64,000 bases of DNA from Polaromonas sp. (GTDB taxonomy: Bacteria > Pseudomonadota > Gammaproteobacteria > Burkholderiales > Burkholderiaceae_C), in assembly GCA_030654695.1 (NCBI GenBank), contig JAURWY010000034.1, positions 1 to 64,000 of the forward strand, given 5' to 3'. The translations under genes were made by a program, and so were the position numbers. The notes below the pieces were generated by a model. The model did no database searches, was not told the DNA's origin, and saw only the letters and a list, made by a program, of their open reading frames with translations. Position 1 is the stretch's first letter; every line of letters starts with the position of its first letter. This document shows, piece after piece, positions 37,254 through 47,751 of this stretch.

Positions 37254-38264
37254 ATGACACGCTTGCACCGTCAGCATCACAACCCTTCACGCCTGACCGC
37301 TTTGCGTCTGGCTTTGTCCGGCATGGTCATGGCCGCAGCGGCTATCGCCAGCCCCGCTTATGCCGAGTACCCGGAACGCAGCATTCAACTGGTTTTGTCC
37401 TTTCCCCCGGCTGGCGCCACGGACATACTGGCCCGCGCAGTTGGCCAAAAAATATCCGAGGCGCTGGGGCAAACGGTGGTCATAGAGAACCGGCCCGGTG
37501 CCGGCGGCAACATCGGCCTGGCCTACGCAGGCAAGGCGGCGCCAGACGGCTACACCATTTACATGGCAGCGGTCACCAACGCGGCCATTGCCGCCGCCGC
37601 TTATTCGCCTAAGCCGGTGCATTTGATCAAAGACTTCGTGGCCGTCGCCGGGGTGGCCAGCGTGCCGCACATGTTGGTCGTGCCGGCCTCCCTGCCAGTC
37701 CAAAACGTTGGCCAGTTGATCAGTTATTTCAAGGCTGCGCCGGGCAAACACAACTATGCCTCGCAAGGCGCGGGCACACTGTCGCACCTGGAGTCAGAGG
37801 TCGTCGTGGCAAGCGCTGGCCTCGACTTGGTCCACGTGCCTTACAAAGGCAGTTCACAAGCCTTGCCTGACTTGATGGCTGGCAGCTCGAGCATGATGTT
37901 CGACAGCATTCCGGCGTCCATGCCGCATGTGAAGTCCGGCAAGTTGCGCGTGTTGGCGGTGGCGTCGAGCAAGCGCGTGAGCATGTTGCCTAACGTGCCG
38001 ACCGTCGATGAAAGCGGTGTCAAAGGCTTCGAGGCGAACAACCTGTTTGGTATTTCAGCCCCCAAAGGCACGCCAGCACCGGTGTTGGCCAAGCTGGCTA
38101 AAGCGATTCAGATAGCACTGAATTCGCCCGATCTCAAGCAGCGCATGCAGGCCCAAGGCGTCGAGTTGAAGTACACGCCGGCTGAAGAATTCGCCACCTT
38201 GATCGAACAAGAATTCAAGACTTGGGGCAAAGCTGTCGAGATGGCGAAGGTCAAGCTAGACTAA
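37254..38264 (+). CDS. Bug/TctC-family periplasmic solute-binding protein
   Basis: The 336-residue protein has a long signal peptide (basic start, then LRLALSGMVMAAAAIASPAYA, cleavage near 40) and the Bug fold: YPERSIQLVLSFPPAGATDILAR (ligand loop one), VVIENRPGAGGNIG and VPTVDESGVKGFEA near the C-terminus. Bug proteins bind carboxylates such as citrate, glutamate or nicotinate analogues in the periplasm and usually feed a tripartite tricarboxylate transporter; no TctAB genes are nearby. It stands 39 bp upstream of the gamma-glutamyltransferase homologue. Confidence 0.92.
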   Translation: MTRLHRQHHNPSRLTALRLALSGMVMAAAAIASPAYAEYPERSIQLVLSFPPAGATDILARAVGQKISEALGQTVVIENRPGAGGNIGLAYAGKAAPDGYTIYMAAVTNAAIAAAAYSPKPVHLIKDFVAVAGVASVPHMLVVPASLPVQNVGQLISYFKAAPGKHNYASQGAGTLSHLESEVVVASAGLDLVHVPYKGSSQALPDLMAGSSSMMFDSIPASMPHVKSGKLRVLAVASSKRVSMLPNVPTVDESGVKGFEANNLFGISAPKGTPAPVLAKLAKAIQIALNSPDLKQRMQAQGVELKYTPAEEFATLIEQEFKTWGKAVEMAKVKLD

Positions 38265-38303
38265 GAGACAACGCCTTCATTTTTCACCTCAAGAACCTCA
38301 CGC

Positions 38304-39908
38304 ATGACCCCAGATTCATCCGCTTTTTGGCAGTTTCCGTACACCTCGCAACGCATGCCGCTGTTGGCGCGCAATGTGGTCAGCACCTCGCAACCCTTGG
38401 CCTCCGCCGCTGGCTTGTTGATGTTGGCGCGCGGCGGCAACGCGGTTGACGCGGCACTGGCCACCGCCATCACGCTGACGGTGGTTGAGCCGTGCATGAA
38501 CGGCATTGGCGGTGACGCTTTCGCCATCATCTGGGACGGCCAACGCATGCACGGGCTGAACGCCTCCGGTCGCGCGCCAAAGCGCTGGACGCCTGAGCAC
38601 TTTTCAAAATACGACGCCGTGCCGCTGCGGGGTTGGGACTCGGTCACGGTGCCCGGTACGGTGTCGGCTTGGCGCGCTTTGTCGGATCGTTTTGGCAAGC
38701 TGCCTTTCGCTGATTTGTTCGAGCCCGCCCTGCGCCATGCGCGGGATGGTTTCATGGTTTCGCACACGGTGCACCGGCAGTGGCAAGCCCAAGTCGAGGA
38801 ATTGCTGCCGCAACCCGGCTACCGCGAAGCCTTCGCGCCGCAAGGCCGCGCGCCTCTGCAAGGCGAGTTGTTCCGCTGCCCGGGCCAGGCCAACACGCTG
38901 GCGCGCATTGCCGCCACCAAGGGCGACGATTTTTACCACGGCGAACTGGCCAAAGCCATTGCCGACCACGCCCGCAACACAGGCGGCTTGATCGACGAGG
39001 CGGACTTGGCGGCGCACCAAGCCGACTGGGTTGACCCGATTTCGGTGCGTTACCGGGACGTCGAACTGCACGAAATCGGGCCCAGTGGTCAAGGCATCGG
39101 TGCGCTCATGGCGCTCGGCATGCTGGAACACTTTGACCTGAAAGCCGCCGGTCTAGATTCAGCGCTGACGCAGCATCTGCAAATCGAAGCCATGAAGCTG
39201 GCCTTTGCTGACCTGCATGAATACGTTGCAGACCCGGACGCCATGCGTGATGTGACTGCTGCCGACTTGCTCAAACCGGCGTACCTGAAGCAGCGCGCCA
39301 GCTTGATTGACCCGCAACGCGCAGCGCCTGCGCGGCCTGGTTCGCCACACAACGGCGGCACGGTTTACCTGACGGCCGCTGACGAAAACGGCATGATGAT
39401 CTCCTTCATTCAGTCCAACTTCAAAGGCTTTGGCTCGGGTGTGGTCGTGCCAGGCACGGGGATCGCGCTGCACAACCGCGGTTCTGGCTTCAGCCTCAAA
39501 CCCGGCCACCCCAATCAGGTCGCACCGGGCAAACGGCCATTTCACACCATCATCCCAGGCTTCTTAACGCAGGGCGGTGCGCCGCTCATGAGCTTTGGCG
39601 TGATGGGTGGTTCGATGCAGGCACAAGGCCATTTGCAGGTGACCGCACGTGTGGCTGATCACGGACAAAATCCGCAAGCCGCCAGCGATGCACCGCGCTG
39701 GCGCATCATGGACGACAACGTGACGATTGCCGTTGAATGGAACTTCCCACAAGAAGCCATTGATGGCCTCGTCGCGCGCGGCCATGAGGTCAAAGTGGCC
39801 GAGCGTTTCAACACTGAATTCGGCTGCGCCCAGATGGCCATGAAGGTCGAACACGGCTACATCGCCGCCTCAGACCACCGCAAAGATGGCTACCCGGTCG
39901 GGATGTAA
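38304..39908 (+). CDS. Gamma-glutamyltransferase-family Ntn hydrolase
   Basis: The 534-residue GGT homologue has ARGGNAVDAALATAITLTVVEP near the start, GIGGDAF, and the autoprocessing/catalytic threonine T353 in HNGGTVYLTA that would begin the small subunit. FHTIIPGFLTQGG and the GVMGGSMQAQGHLQ segment match family loops. No signal peptide, so it may be cytoplasmic, as are the oxamate amidohydrolase (HpxW) and cephalosporin acylase-like branches. It is cotranscribed with a Bug protein; together they might take up and cleave a gamma-glutamyl or amide compound. Confidence 0.9.
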   Translation: MTPDSSAFWQFPYTSQRMPLLARNVVSTSQPLASAAGLLMLARGGNAVDAALATAITLTVVEPCMNGIGGDAFAIIWDGQRMHGLNASGRAPKRWTPEHFSKYDAVPLRGWDSVTVPGTVSAWRALSDRFGKLPFADLFEPALRHARDGFMVSHTVHRQWQAQVEELLPQPGYREAFAPQGRAPLQGELFRCPGQANTLARIAATKGDDFYHGELAKAIADHARNTGGLIDEADLAAHQADWVDPISVRYRDVELHEIGPSGQGIGALMALGMLEHFDLKAAGLDSALTQHLQIEAMKLAFADLHEYVADPDAMRDVTAADLLKPAYLKQRASLIDPQRAAPARPGSPHNGGTVYLTAADENGMMISFIQSNFKGFGSGVVVPGTGIALHNRGSGFSLKPGHPNQVAPGKRPFHTIIPGFLTQGGAPLMSFGVMGGSMQAQGHLQVTARVADHGQNPQAASDAPRWRIMDDNVTIAVEWNFPQEAIDGLVARGHEVKVAERFNTEFGCAQMAMKVEHGYIAASDHRKDGYPVGM

Positions 39909-39955
39909 AAAGACTCAGTTGACGACGAGCTTGCGGTCGCGAGACAGATCCGTGA

Positions 39956-42900
39956 TCAACCCACCCATTTTCTGGCGTTGTGCCATAGCTGCATCCAAGG
40001 GCTGTAGCCATTAACGTCAGCATCCGTCCAGCTCATCTGCACATTGCGGAAAACGCGTTCGGGGTGCGGCATCATCGCGGTGAAACGGCCGTCGGCCGTG
40101 GTCACTGCCGTGAGGCCGCCGGGGCTGCCGTTCGGGTTTGCTGGATAAGCTTCAGTGGGCTGGCCGAGGTGGTCGGTGAATCGCATCGCGGCGATGGCTT
40201 TGGCCGCATTGCCGCGACGCGAAAAATTAGCAAAACCTTCGCCGTGAGCCACTGCAATCGGCAGCCGCACACCCGCCATGCCTTGCAAGAAAAGGCTTGG
40301 CGAATCGAGCACTTCAACTAGGCCCAAACGGGCTTCAAAGCGCTCGCTGAGGTTGGTGGTGAAACGCGGCCAAGCGTCGGCACCGGGAATGATGCTGGCC
40401 AGTTCAGCAAACATCTGGCAGCCGTTGCAAACACCAAGACCGAAGGTGTCAGGGCGTGTAAAGAAGGCTTTGAATTCCTCTGCCAATACCGCGTTGAACA
40501 GGATCGAGCGGGCCCAGCCGATGCCGGCGCCCAGCGTGTCTCCGTAGCTGAAACCACCGCAAGCCACCACGCCTTGAAAGTCTTTCAACTTGGCGCGGCC
40601 GCTTTGCAAATCAGTCATGTGAACGTCGCAAGCTTCAAAGCCGGCAAGCGTGAAAGCGTAGGCCATTTCAACGTGTGAGTTGACACCTTGCTCGCGCAAG
40701 ATCGCCACACGCGGACGCGACAAGTTCAACGCTGGAGCGCTGACGGTTGCCTTAAATGTTTCAGGCAGATACACATGCAAGCCGGCGTTTTGCGGGTCGC
40801 CAACAGACTCATGTTCAGCATCGGCACCCGCCGGGTTGTCGCGCTGCTGGCAAATCTTCCAGCTGACAGCATCCCAGACCTGATGCAAGTCTTGCAGCTT
40901 GGCGTTGAAGAAGAGCTTGGTGTCGCGCCAGACTTGGATCTGACCTTTGCCAACATCAAGCGCAGCATGTTGCGGTCGGGTCTTGCCAACGAAGTGACTG
41001 AACTTCGACAAGCCGTGTTGACGCAGTACCTGCATCACTTCGTTGCGGGCCGCTGTGCGGACCTGAATCACCACGCCCAGCTCTTCGTTGAAGAGGGCTT
41101 TGAGCGTGAGTTCGTCGCGACGCGCGCTGACCTGTGTGGCCCAGTTTTTACTGTCGCCTGTGTCCATCCGGCTGTCTGAAATACCGTCGCCTTCGACCAG
41201 CAACATGTCGATGTTCAGTGAGACGCCTACTTGCCCGGCAAAAGCCATTTCGCAAACAGCTGCCAACAGGCCGCCGTCGCTGCGGTCGTGGTACGCCAAG
41301 ATGTCGCCTTGCGCACGCAAGGCATTAATGGCGTTGACCAGATTGACCAAGTCTTGTGCATCGTCGAGGTCCGGCACAGCGCCCTCGCCGCGCTCCAGCG
41401 TTTGCGCCAGGATCGAAGCGCCCATGCGGTTTTGGCCTTTGCCAAGGTCAATCAAGATCAGTGTGGTGTCAGCTTCTTCGGTGTTCAGCTGCGGCGTCAG
41501 CGTGCCGCGCACATCGGCCAGCGTAGCAAAAGCGGTGACGATGAGCGAGACCGGCGAGGTGACTTTTTTGTCGTCCCAAACCGTGCGCATCGACAGTGAA
41601 TCTTTGCCGACTGGGATGGATACGCCCAGCGCCGGACACAGTTCCATGCCAACGGCTTTGACGGTCTCAAACAGCGCGGCGTCTTGGCCGGGCTCACCAC
41701 AAGCGGCCATCCAGTTCGCCGACAACTTGACGCGCGGCAACTCAATCGGGGCGGCCAACAAGTTGGTGATGGCTTCAGCCACCGCCATGCGGCCCGAGGC
41801 TGCGGCGTCAGTGGTGGCCAGCGGCGTGCGCTCGCCCATGCTCATGGCCTCGCCGGTAAAGCCTTGGTAGTCGGCCAAGGTCACGGCGCAGTCGGCCACC
41901 GGCACTTGCCACGGACCGACCATTTGGTCGCGGTGCGTGAGGCCGCCCACAGTGCGGTCGCCAATGGTGATGAGGAAACGCTTGGAGGCCACAGTCGGGT
42001 GGCTCAGCACATCGATCACGCTTTTTTGCAGATCGACGCCGGTCAGGTCCAGCGGCGTCACGGCAATCGGCAGACGCTTCACATCGCGGTGCATCTTCGG
42101 CGGTTTGCCGAGCAGCACATTCATCGGCATCTGAACAGGTGTTATGGCCCCCACGCTTGTCGCTTCGCGTACTGCGCTGCCCCCCGAGGGGGCTTCGCTT
42201 GCTTGGGGCGGCCCGGCGCGGCGCGCGGCCTCTTCGTTATCAAACAGGACCAGGTCTTTTTCTTCAGTCGCCACACCGACCACCGAGAACGGGCAACGCT
42301 CGCGTTCACAAAAAGCTTGGAATTGCGGCAGTGACTCTGGCGCAATCGCCATCACGTAGCGCTCCTGGCTTTCGTTGCTCCAGATTTCTTTAGGGCTCAA
42401 ACCGCTTTCTTCCAACGGTACGGCACGCAGATCAAAGCGTGCGCCGCGACCGGCGTCGTTCACGAGTTCCGGAAATGCGTTCGACAATCCGCCCGCACCG
42501 ACGTCATGAATCGCCAAAATCGGATTCGCTACGCCGAGTTGCGCGCACTGGTTGATGACTTCTTGCGCACGCCGTTCAATTTCAGGGTTGCCACGTTGCA
42601 CGGAGTCAAAATCCAGTGCGGCAGCGTTGGTGCCGGTGGCCATCGAGCTGGCCGCGCTGCCGCCCATGCCGATGCGCATGCCGGGGCCGCCGAGCTGAAT
42701 CAGCAGCGTGCCGGCCGGGAACAAAATTTTCTTGGTCAGGCCCGCGTCGATCGTGCCGAGGCCGCCGGCAATCATGATCGGCTTGTGATAGCCCCAACGC
42801 TGACCGTTGACGGTTTGCTCGTATTCACGAAAGTAACCGGCCAAGTTGGGCCGGCCAAATTCGTTGTTAAAGGCCGCACCACCGAGCGGGCCTTCGGTCA

Positions 42901-44050
42901 TGATTTGCAAGGCGCTGGCGATGTGGTCTGGCTTGCCAAAGGCTGTGTCGAACAGCCGCGACACCGTGAAACCCGTCAAGCCTGCTTTGGGTTTGGAGCC
43001 ACGGCCGGTAGCGCCTTCGTCACGGATCTCGCCGCCGGCACCTGTTGAAGCACCGGGGAACGGTGAAATCGCGGTCGGGTGGTTGTGCGTTTCGACTTTC
43101 ATCAGCACATGCGTCAAGACGTCTTCGTGCGCGGCGTAGGGCTGCAGCGTCGAGGCAGGCGCAGCATTGGGTGAGGCTGCTTGCGCATAAAAGCGCTGAA
43201 CCTTGCCACCCTCCATCACCGACGCGTTGTCCGAGTAAGCCACCACCGTGTGCTGTGGGTTCAGCTGCTCGGTGTTGCGGATCATGCCAAACAAGCTCTT
43301 GTCTTGCGGCACGCCGTCAATGGTGAACTCAGCGTTGAAAATTTTGTGGCGGCAGTGCTCGCTGTTGGCCTGCGCGAACATCATCAATTCGACGTCCGTC
43401 GGGTTGCGTTGGAGTTGGGTGAAAGCCTGCACCAAGTACTCGATTTCGTCACCGGCCAAGGCCAGGCCAAACTCGATGTTGGCCGCCTCCAGCGCGGCCT
43501 TGCCGCCACCCAGCACGTCAATCGATTGCAGCGGTGCGGCCTGCAACTCCGCAAACAGCGACGCGGCCTGCGCCCGATCGGTCATGACGCTTTCAGTCAT
43601 CCGGTCGTGCAGCAAGGCGATGATGGCCTCGCGTTGGGGCAGGCTCAAATAGGTTTTACCCAGCAGACCGGACTTGATCGATACGCAGTATTCAGTGATG
43701 CGTTCAATGCGCTTGACCGCCAAGCCGCAGCTGTGGGCGATGTCTGTGGCCTTGGAGGCCCAAGGCGAAACCGTGCCAAAGCGGGGCGAGACGATGAAAA
43801 ACGATGCGCCCGTCGTGTTAGCCGGCCACGTGCGGCAAGGCTCACCGTAGCTCAGCAGCGCCTCAAGTTGGGTTTCCATAGCCTCGGTGGGCGGTACATC
43901 CGTGGCCACCAGATGCACAAACCGGGCGCTGATGCCGGTGATTTTGTCGTTGATAGCTTGCAGGCGGGGAAGCAGTTGCTGGGCGCGGAAGTCGCTCAGG
44001 GCATTGATCCCGCGGGATTCGCCCTCGAAAGTCGTCAGATGCAGGGTCAC
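39956..44050 (-). CDS. purL: Phosphoribosylformylglycinamidine synthase
   Basis: The 1364-residue large PurL catalyses conversion of FGAR to FGAM in purine synthesis. It has an N-terminal PurS-like part, two AIRS-type ATP domains ([18 protein letters not shown]-like catalytic histidine region, [24 protein letters not shown]) and a C-terminal glutaminase with the nucleophile in LGVCNGCQM and HGEG. I choose GTG 44050, which gives [12 protein letters not shown], the family start; the frame runs open to 44389 but that part overlaps map. About 29 extra residues (about 607-635) come from a dispersed DNA repeat inserted in frame (42146-42232). Confidence 0.95.
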   Translation of the reverse strand: MTLHLTTFEGESRGINALSDFRAQQLLPRLQAINDKITGISARFVHLVATDVPPTEAMETQLEALLSYGEPCRTWPANTTGASFFIVSPRFGTVSPWASKATDIAHSCGLAVKRIERITEYCVSIKSGLLGKTYLSLPQREAIIALLHDRMTESVMTDRAQAASLFAELQAAPLQSIDVLGGGKAALEAANIEFGLALAGDEIEYLVQAFTQLQRNPTDVELMMFAQANSEHCRHKIFNAEFTIDGVPQDKSLFGMIRNTEQLNPQHTVVAYSDNASVMEGGKVQRFYAQAASPNAAPASTLQPYAAHEDVLTHVLMKVETHNHPTAISPFPGASTGAGGEIRDEGATGRGSKPKAGLTGFTVSRLFDTAFGKPDHIASALQIMTEGPLGGAAFNNEFGRPNLAGYFREYEQTVNGQRWGYHKPIMIAGGLGTIDAGLTKKILFPAGTLLIQLGGPGMRIGMGGSAASSMATGTNAAALDFDSVQRGNPEIERRAQEVINQCAQLGVANPILAIHDVGAGGLSNAFPELVNDAGRGARFDLRAVPLEESGLSPKEIWSNESQERYVMAIAPESLPQFQAFCERERCPFSVVGVATEEKDLVLFDNEEAARRAGPPQASEAPSGGSAVREATSVGAITPVQMPMNVLLGKPPKMHRDVKRLPIAVTPLDLTGVDLQKSVIDVLSHPTVASKRFLITIGDRTVGGLTHRDQMVGPWQVPVADCAVTLADYQGFTGEAMSMGERTPLATTDAAASGRMAVAEAITNLLAAPIELPRVKLSANWMAACGEPGQDAALFETVKAVGMELCPALGVSIPVGKDSLSMRTVWDDKKVTSPVSLIVTAFATLADVRGTLTPQLNTEEADTTLILIDLGKGQNRMGASILAQTLERGEGAVPDLDDAQDLVNLVNAINALRAQGDILAYHDRSDGGLLAAVCEMAFAGQVGVSLNIDMLLVEGDGISDSRMDTGDSKNWATQVSARRDELTLKALFNEELGVVIQVRTAARNEVMQVLRQHGLSKFSHFVGKTRPQHAALDVGKGQIQVWRDTKLFFNAKLQDLHQVWDAVSWKICQQRDNPAGADAEHESVGDPQNAGLHVYLPETFKATVSAPALNLSRPRVAILREQGVNSHVEMAYAFTLAGFEACDVHMTDLQSGRAKLKDFQGVVACGGFSYGDTLGAGIGWARSILFNAVLAEEFKAFFTRPDTFGLGVCNGCQMFAELASIIPGADAWPRFTTNLSERFEARLGLVEVLDSPSLFLQGMAGVRLPIAVAHGEGFANFSRRGNAAKAIAAMRFTDHLGQPTEAYPANPNGSPGGLTAVTTADGRFTAMMPHPERVFRNVQMSWTDADVNGYSPWMQLWHNARKWVG
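42146..42232. repeat. GC-rich dispersed repeat inserted inside purL
   Basis: The segment reads like a known intergenic element of Comamonadaceae: a CGCTTGTCGCTTCGCGTACT stretch, a perfect hairpin GCCCCC-CGA-GGGGGC, then GCTTGCTTGGGGCGGCCCGGC. Its length is a multiple of three (29 codons) and it contains no stop in the purL frame, where it encodes low-complexity Ala/Pro/Gly/Ser residues between the two AIRS domains. No second copy is seen in this window. That it is dispersed elsewhere is from memory of related genomes. Confidence 0.75.
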
Positions 44051-44200
44051 GGTGGCAACGGCCTTGTGGTTGTCGGGGTCGGCGTGTGCCTGGTCCGGAG
44101 GAAAGTAGCGGATGATTTTATCAGTGCTCAGCCGGCATCGATGTGCTTCGGTGAAGCCCTGCCAGGACACGGTCTCAAAGCTGGTGGGATAATCAGTGAC

Positions 44201-45055
44201 ATGAGTATTACGTACAAAGACGCCGCCGGAATTGAAGGCATGCGAGTGGCTGGCAAGCTCGCTTCTGAGTTGTTGGACTACCTGACGCCCTTCGTCAAAC
44301 CTGGCATCACCACCAACGAAATCGATCATTTGGCCCATGTTTATATGACGGAGGTGCAAAACACCATTCCGGCTACCTTGGGTTATCAACCCCCTGGCTA
44401 CGGTGCTTATCCGAAGTCACTTTGCACCTCGGTCAACCATCAGGTTTGCCACGGCATCCCAAACGACAAGCCTCTGAAAAAAGGCGACATCGTCAATATA
44501 GATGTGACCGTGATCAAAGACACTTGGCACGGTGATTCGAGCCGCATGTTCCTGGTTGGTGAAACATCGATCGCGGCCAAGCGGCTGTGCCAAATCACGT
44601 ACGACGCCATGTGGCAAGGGATCATGCGCGTCAAGCCGGGCATTCGCTTGGGTGATATCGGCCACGCCATCCAGACCTTTGCCGAAAAGCAGGGCTTTTC
44701 AATCGTCCGTGAGTTTTGCGGCCATGGCATTGGTCAGCGCTTTCACGAAGACCCGCAAGTGTTGCATTACGGCAGGCCCGGAACGCTCGATGTCCTCAAG
44801 CCCGGTATGACTTTCACCATTGAGCCGATGATCAACATCGGCAAGCGCGACATCAAAGACGGCCCTGAAAAAGACGGCTGGAGCATCGTCACACGTGACC
44901 ACTCTTTGTCGGCGCAATGGGAGCACACTATTTTGGTGACCGAGACCGGCTACGAGGTGTTGACCTTGTCAGCTGGCACGCCGGCAACACCTGATTTTGT
45001 GGCTGTCTATCATGCGGCCGAAAGCACGGTCGCCGGCATTCCCGTCAGTGCCTGA
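44201..45055 (+). CDS. map: Methionine aminopeptidase, type I
   Basis: The 284-residue enzyme has all five metal ligands: two aspartates in [18 protein letters not shown], the histidine in [14 protein letters not shown], and glutamates in TIEPMIN and WEHTIL. It removes initiator methionine from nascent proteins. The frame is open far upstream (to 43181) antisense to purL; ATG 44201 gives [18 protein letters not shown], the family start. It is 27 bp upstream of glnD and divergent from purL. Confidence 0.96.
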   Translation: MSITYKDAAGIEGMRVAGKLASELLDYLTPFVKPGITTNEIDHLAHVYMTEVQNTIPATLGYQPPGYGAYPKSLCTSVNHQVCHGIPNDKPLKKGDIVNIDVTVIKDTWHGDSSRMFLVGETSIAAKRLCQITYDAMWQGIMRVKPGIRLGDIGHAIQTFAEKQGFSIVREFCGHGIGQRFHEDPQVLHYGRPGTLDVLKPGMTFTIEPMINIGKRDIKDGPEKDGWSIVTRDHSLSAQWEHTILVTETGYEVLTLSAGTPATPDFVAVYHAAESTVAGIPVSA

Positions 45056-45082
45056 GCCGGTCCCCTCACATCTCGTTTCCGG

Positions 45083-47746
45083 ATGAATACGCTGAGTCCT
45101 GTCGCCTTAAGGTCTGTGGCGGACGCCCCTGGCGAAATGGCGCAACTGCGGGAAAATTACCGAACCGGTAAAACCGCCTTGCTCTCCTCGCTGGCGCAAA
45201 GCGGTCCGTCCAGCCGTGGCATCCGCAGCCTGCTACAAAAGTTGGCCCGCCACGCAGACGCAACGCTGCATCAACTTTGGCAGCGCGCTGGTTTTCCTGC
45301 TGATTGCACGCTAGTCGCAGTGGGGGGTTATGGCCGCGGTGAGCTCTTTCCAAACTCCGATGTCGATGTATTGTTGCTGTTGCCAAACGGCACCCAGATC
45401 GACGCCGACTCAGCCGGCAAAAAACCAACTGATGGCCAGACCCTGAAAACCCGCATTGAAAATTTCATTGGCAGTTGCTGGGACGGCGGACTGGAGATTG
45501 GTTCTAGTGTGCGAACCTTGGCTGAGTGCCTTGAAGAGTCGGCGAAAGACGTCACCGTACAAACCTCGCTCCTTGAAGCGCGCTGGTTGGCCGGTTCAAA
45601 AGACAACTTCGTCGCCTTGCGCGAGCAACTTCATGCGGCGCTTGACCCCAAAGCATTTTTTGTCGCGAAGACGCTTGAGCTGCGCCAGCGCCACAACAAG
45701 TTTGAAGACACACCCTACGCACTCGAACCGAATTGCAAAGAATCCCCTGGTGGCCTGCGCGACTTGCAGGTGGTTCTGTGGGTGGCCAGGGCTGCGGGCT
45801 TGGGCAAGTCATGGGATGAGCTTGCGCGCAATGGTTTAGCCACCGCTTTTGAAGTTCGGCAAATCAAAAGCAACGAGTCCTTGCTCAGTTTGATACGGGC
45901 GCGGCTGCATGTGCTGGCTGGTCGGCGCGAAGACCGTTTGGTTTTCGATTTGCAGACGGTCGTTGCGGAGTCTTTTGGCTATTTGAGCCAAGCGCCTGAC
46001 GGCACCAGACTGCCGCGGCGCGCCAGCGAATCTCTGATGCGCCGCTATTACTGGGCGGCCAAGGCCGTGACGCAGCTGAACCAGATTTTGCTGCTGAATA
46101 TTGAAGAGCGGCTGAACCCCAACACCCAACCCCTGCGACCGTTGAACGAGCGCTTTTTTGAAAAAGCCGGCCGCATTGAAGTCGCCAGTGATGACTTGTA
46201 TGTGCGTGAACCGCACGCCATTCTTGAAACCTTTTTGATTTTTCAGACCACGCCAGGCGTCAACGGTCTGTCGGCCCGTACACTGCGAGCGCTGTACAAC
46301 GCCCGCGGTGTGATGGACGCGAAGTTCCGCAGTGACCCCGTCAATCGACAGCGGTTCCTGCAAATATTGCTGCAGAACCAAGGCATCACGCACGCCATGC
46401 GGCTGATGAACCAAACCTCAGTGCTGGGTCGTTACCTGTGGGTTTTCCGAAAAATCGTCGGCCAGATGCAGCACGACCTGTTTCATGTCTACACCGTTGA
46501 CCAACACATCTTGATGGTGCTGCGCAATGTGCGGCGGTTTTTCATGGCCGAGCATTCGCATGAATACCCGATGTGCTCACAGCTGGCGGCGGGCTGGGAT
46601 CGGCCTTGGATTCTCTACGTTGCCGCGCTGTTTCATGACATTGCCAAAGGTCGTGGCGGCGACCATTCTGAGTTGGGCTGTGAAGACGTCCGGGCGTTTT
46701 GCCGCCAGCATGGCATCGCCACTGAAGACGCTCAACTCATCGAGTTTCTGGTGCGCGAGCATTTGAGCATGAGCCGCATCGCGCAAAAAGAAGACCTGAG
46801 CAACCCGGAAGTGATCGCCGCCTTCGCCAAGCGCGTGGGCAACGAGCGTTATCTCACCGCTCTTTATCTATTGACCGTGGCAGACATTCGCGGCACCAGC
46901 CCCAAAGTATGGAATGCCTGGAAAGGCAAACTTCTGGAAGACCTTTACCGCTACACCTTGCGCGTGCTCGGGGGCGGTGCGCCCGACCCGCGTGCTGAAG
47001 TCGAGTCGCGTAAGCGCGAAGCCCTGACCATGTTGGCCTTGCATGCCGAGCCTTTTGAGTCCCACAAAGCGCTCTGGTCGACGTTGGACGTGAGCTACTT
47101 CATGCGCCACGATGCCGCCGACATCGCCTGGCACGCGAGGCAGCTGTCACGTCATGTTGGAGCCGGCAAGTCGGTGGTCCGTGCACGACGCTCTTCTGCC
47201 GGTGAAGGCATGCAAGTGTTGGTCTACACCCCCGACGCTCCTGATTTATTTGCCCGCATTTGTGGCTATTTCGAAGAAGCGGGCTTGAGCATTTTGGACG
47301 CCAAAATTCATACGGCCAACAACGGTTACGCGCTAGACACATTTCAGGTCATCAGCCCGATATTGACGGAGCACTACCGCGAACTGGTGGCCATGGTTGA
47401 AGCTGAACTGGTGCGTGCGATTGCGGTTTTAGGCCCGCTGCTGCCAGCGGGTAAAGGTCGGGTTTCAAGGCGTGTCAAAAGCTTCCCTATTGCACCGCGT
47501 GTCGATCTGCGTCCCGACGAAAAAGGCCAGCGTTGGCTGCTCACCGTCTCCGCCAGCGACCGGGTTGGCCTGCTTTACTCCATCGCCCGTGTGCTTTCAC
47601 ATCACCGCATCAACCTTCAACTCGCCAAAGTCACGACGCTGGGCGAACGCGTTGAAGACACGTTCTTGATCGAAGGGCCAGAACTGCAGCAAAACAGGGC
47701 GCAAATAGCGATTGAGACTGAGTTGCTTGAGGCCTTGAAAACCTGA
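45083..47746 (+). CDS. glnD: Bifunctional [protein-PII] uridylyltransferase/uridylyl-removing enzyme
   Basis: The 887-residue nitrogen sensor has an N-terminal nucleotidyltransferase domain with [20 protein letters not shown] (about 82-101), a central linker, an HD domain with [18 protein letters not shown] and [16 protein letters not shown] (about 470-540) for UMP removal, and two C-terminal ACT domains (about 710-887) that sense glutamine. It modifies PII proteins according to nitrogen state. All domains are present and in order. Confidence 0.97.
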   Translation: MNTLSPVALRSVADAPGEMAQLRENYRTGKTALLSSLAQSGPSSRGIRSLLQKLARHADATLHQLWQRAGFPADCTLVAVGGYGRGELFPNSDVDVLLLLPNGTQIDADSAGKKPTDGQTLKTRIENFIGSCWDGGLEIGSSVRTLAECLEESAKDVTVQTSLLEARWLAGSKDNFVALREQLHAALDPKAFFVAKTLELRQRHNKFEDTPYALEPNCKESPGGLRDLQVVLWVARAAGLGKSWDELARNGLATAFEVRQIKSNESLLSLIRARLHVLAGRREDRLVFDLQTVVAESFGYLSQAPDGTRLPRRASESLMRRYYWAAKAVTQLNQILLLNIEERLNPNTQPLRPLNERFFEKAGRIEVASDDLYVREPHAILETFLIFQTTPGVNGLSARTLRALYNARGVMDAKFRSDPVNRQRFLQILLQNQGITHAMRLMNQTSVLGRYLWVFRKIVGQMQHDLFHVYTVDQHILMVLRNVRRFFMAEHSHEYPMCSQLAAGWDRPWILYVAALFHDIAKGRGGDHSELGCEDVRAFCRQHGIATEDAQLIEFLVREHLSMSRIAQKEDLSNPEVIAAFAKRVGNERYLTALYLLTVADIRGTSPKVWNAWKGKLLEDLYRYTLRVLGGGAPDPRAEVESRKREALTMLALHAEPFESHKALWSTLDVSYFMRHDAADIAWHARQLSRHVGAGKSVVRARRSSAGEGMQVLVYTPDAPDLFARICGYFEEAGLSILDAKIHTANNGYALDTFQVISPILTEHYRELVAMVEAELVRAIAVLGPLLPAGKGRVSRRVKSFPIAPRVDLRPDEKGQRWLLTVSASDRVGLLYSIARVLSHHRINLQLAKVTTLGERVEDTFLIEGPELQQNRAQIAIETELLEALKT

Positions 47747-47751
47747 CGTCG

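Noticed and set aside
42146-42232. A frameshift or assembly error in purL
   Set aside because: The reading frame is intact on both sides and PurL homology resumes in frame, so an in-frame insertion explains it better.
43181-44200. Long open frame running into map from upstream on the plus strand
   Set aside because: It is antisense to the 5' part of purL, whose protein is clearly conserved; map homology starts exactly at ATG 44201.
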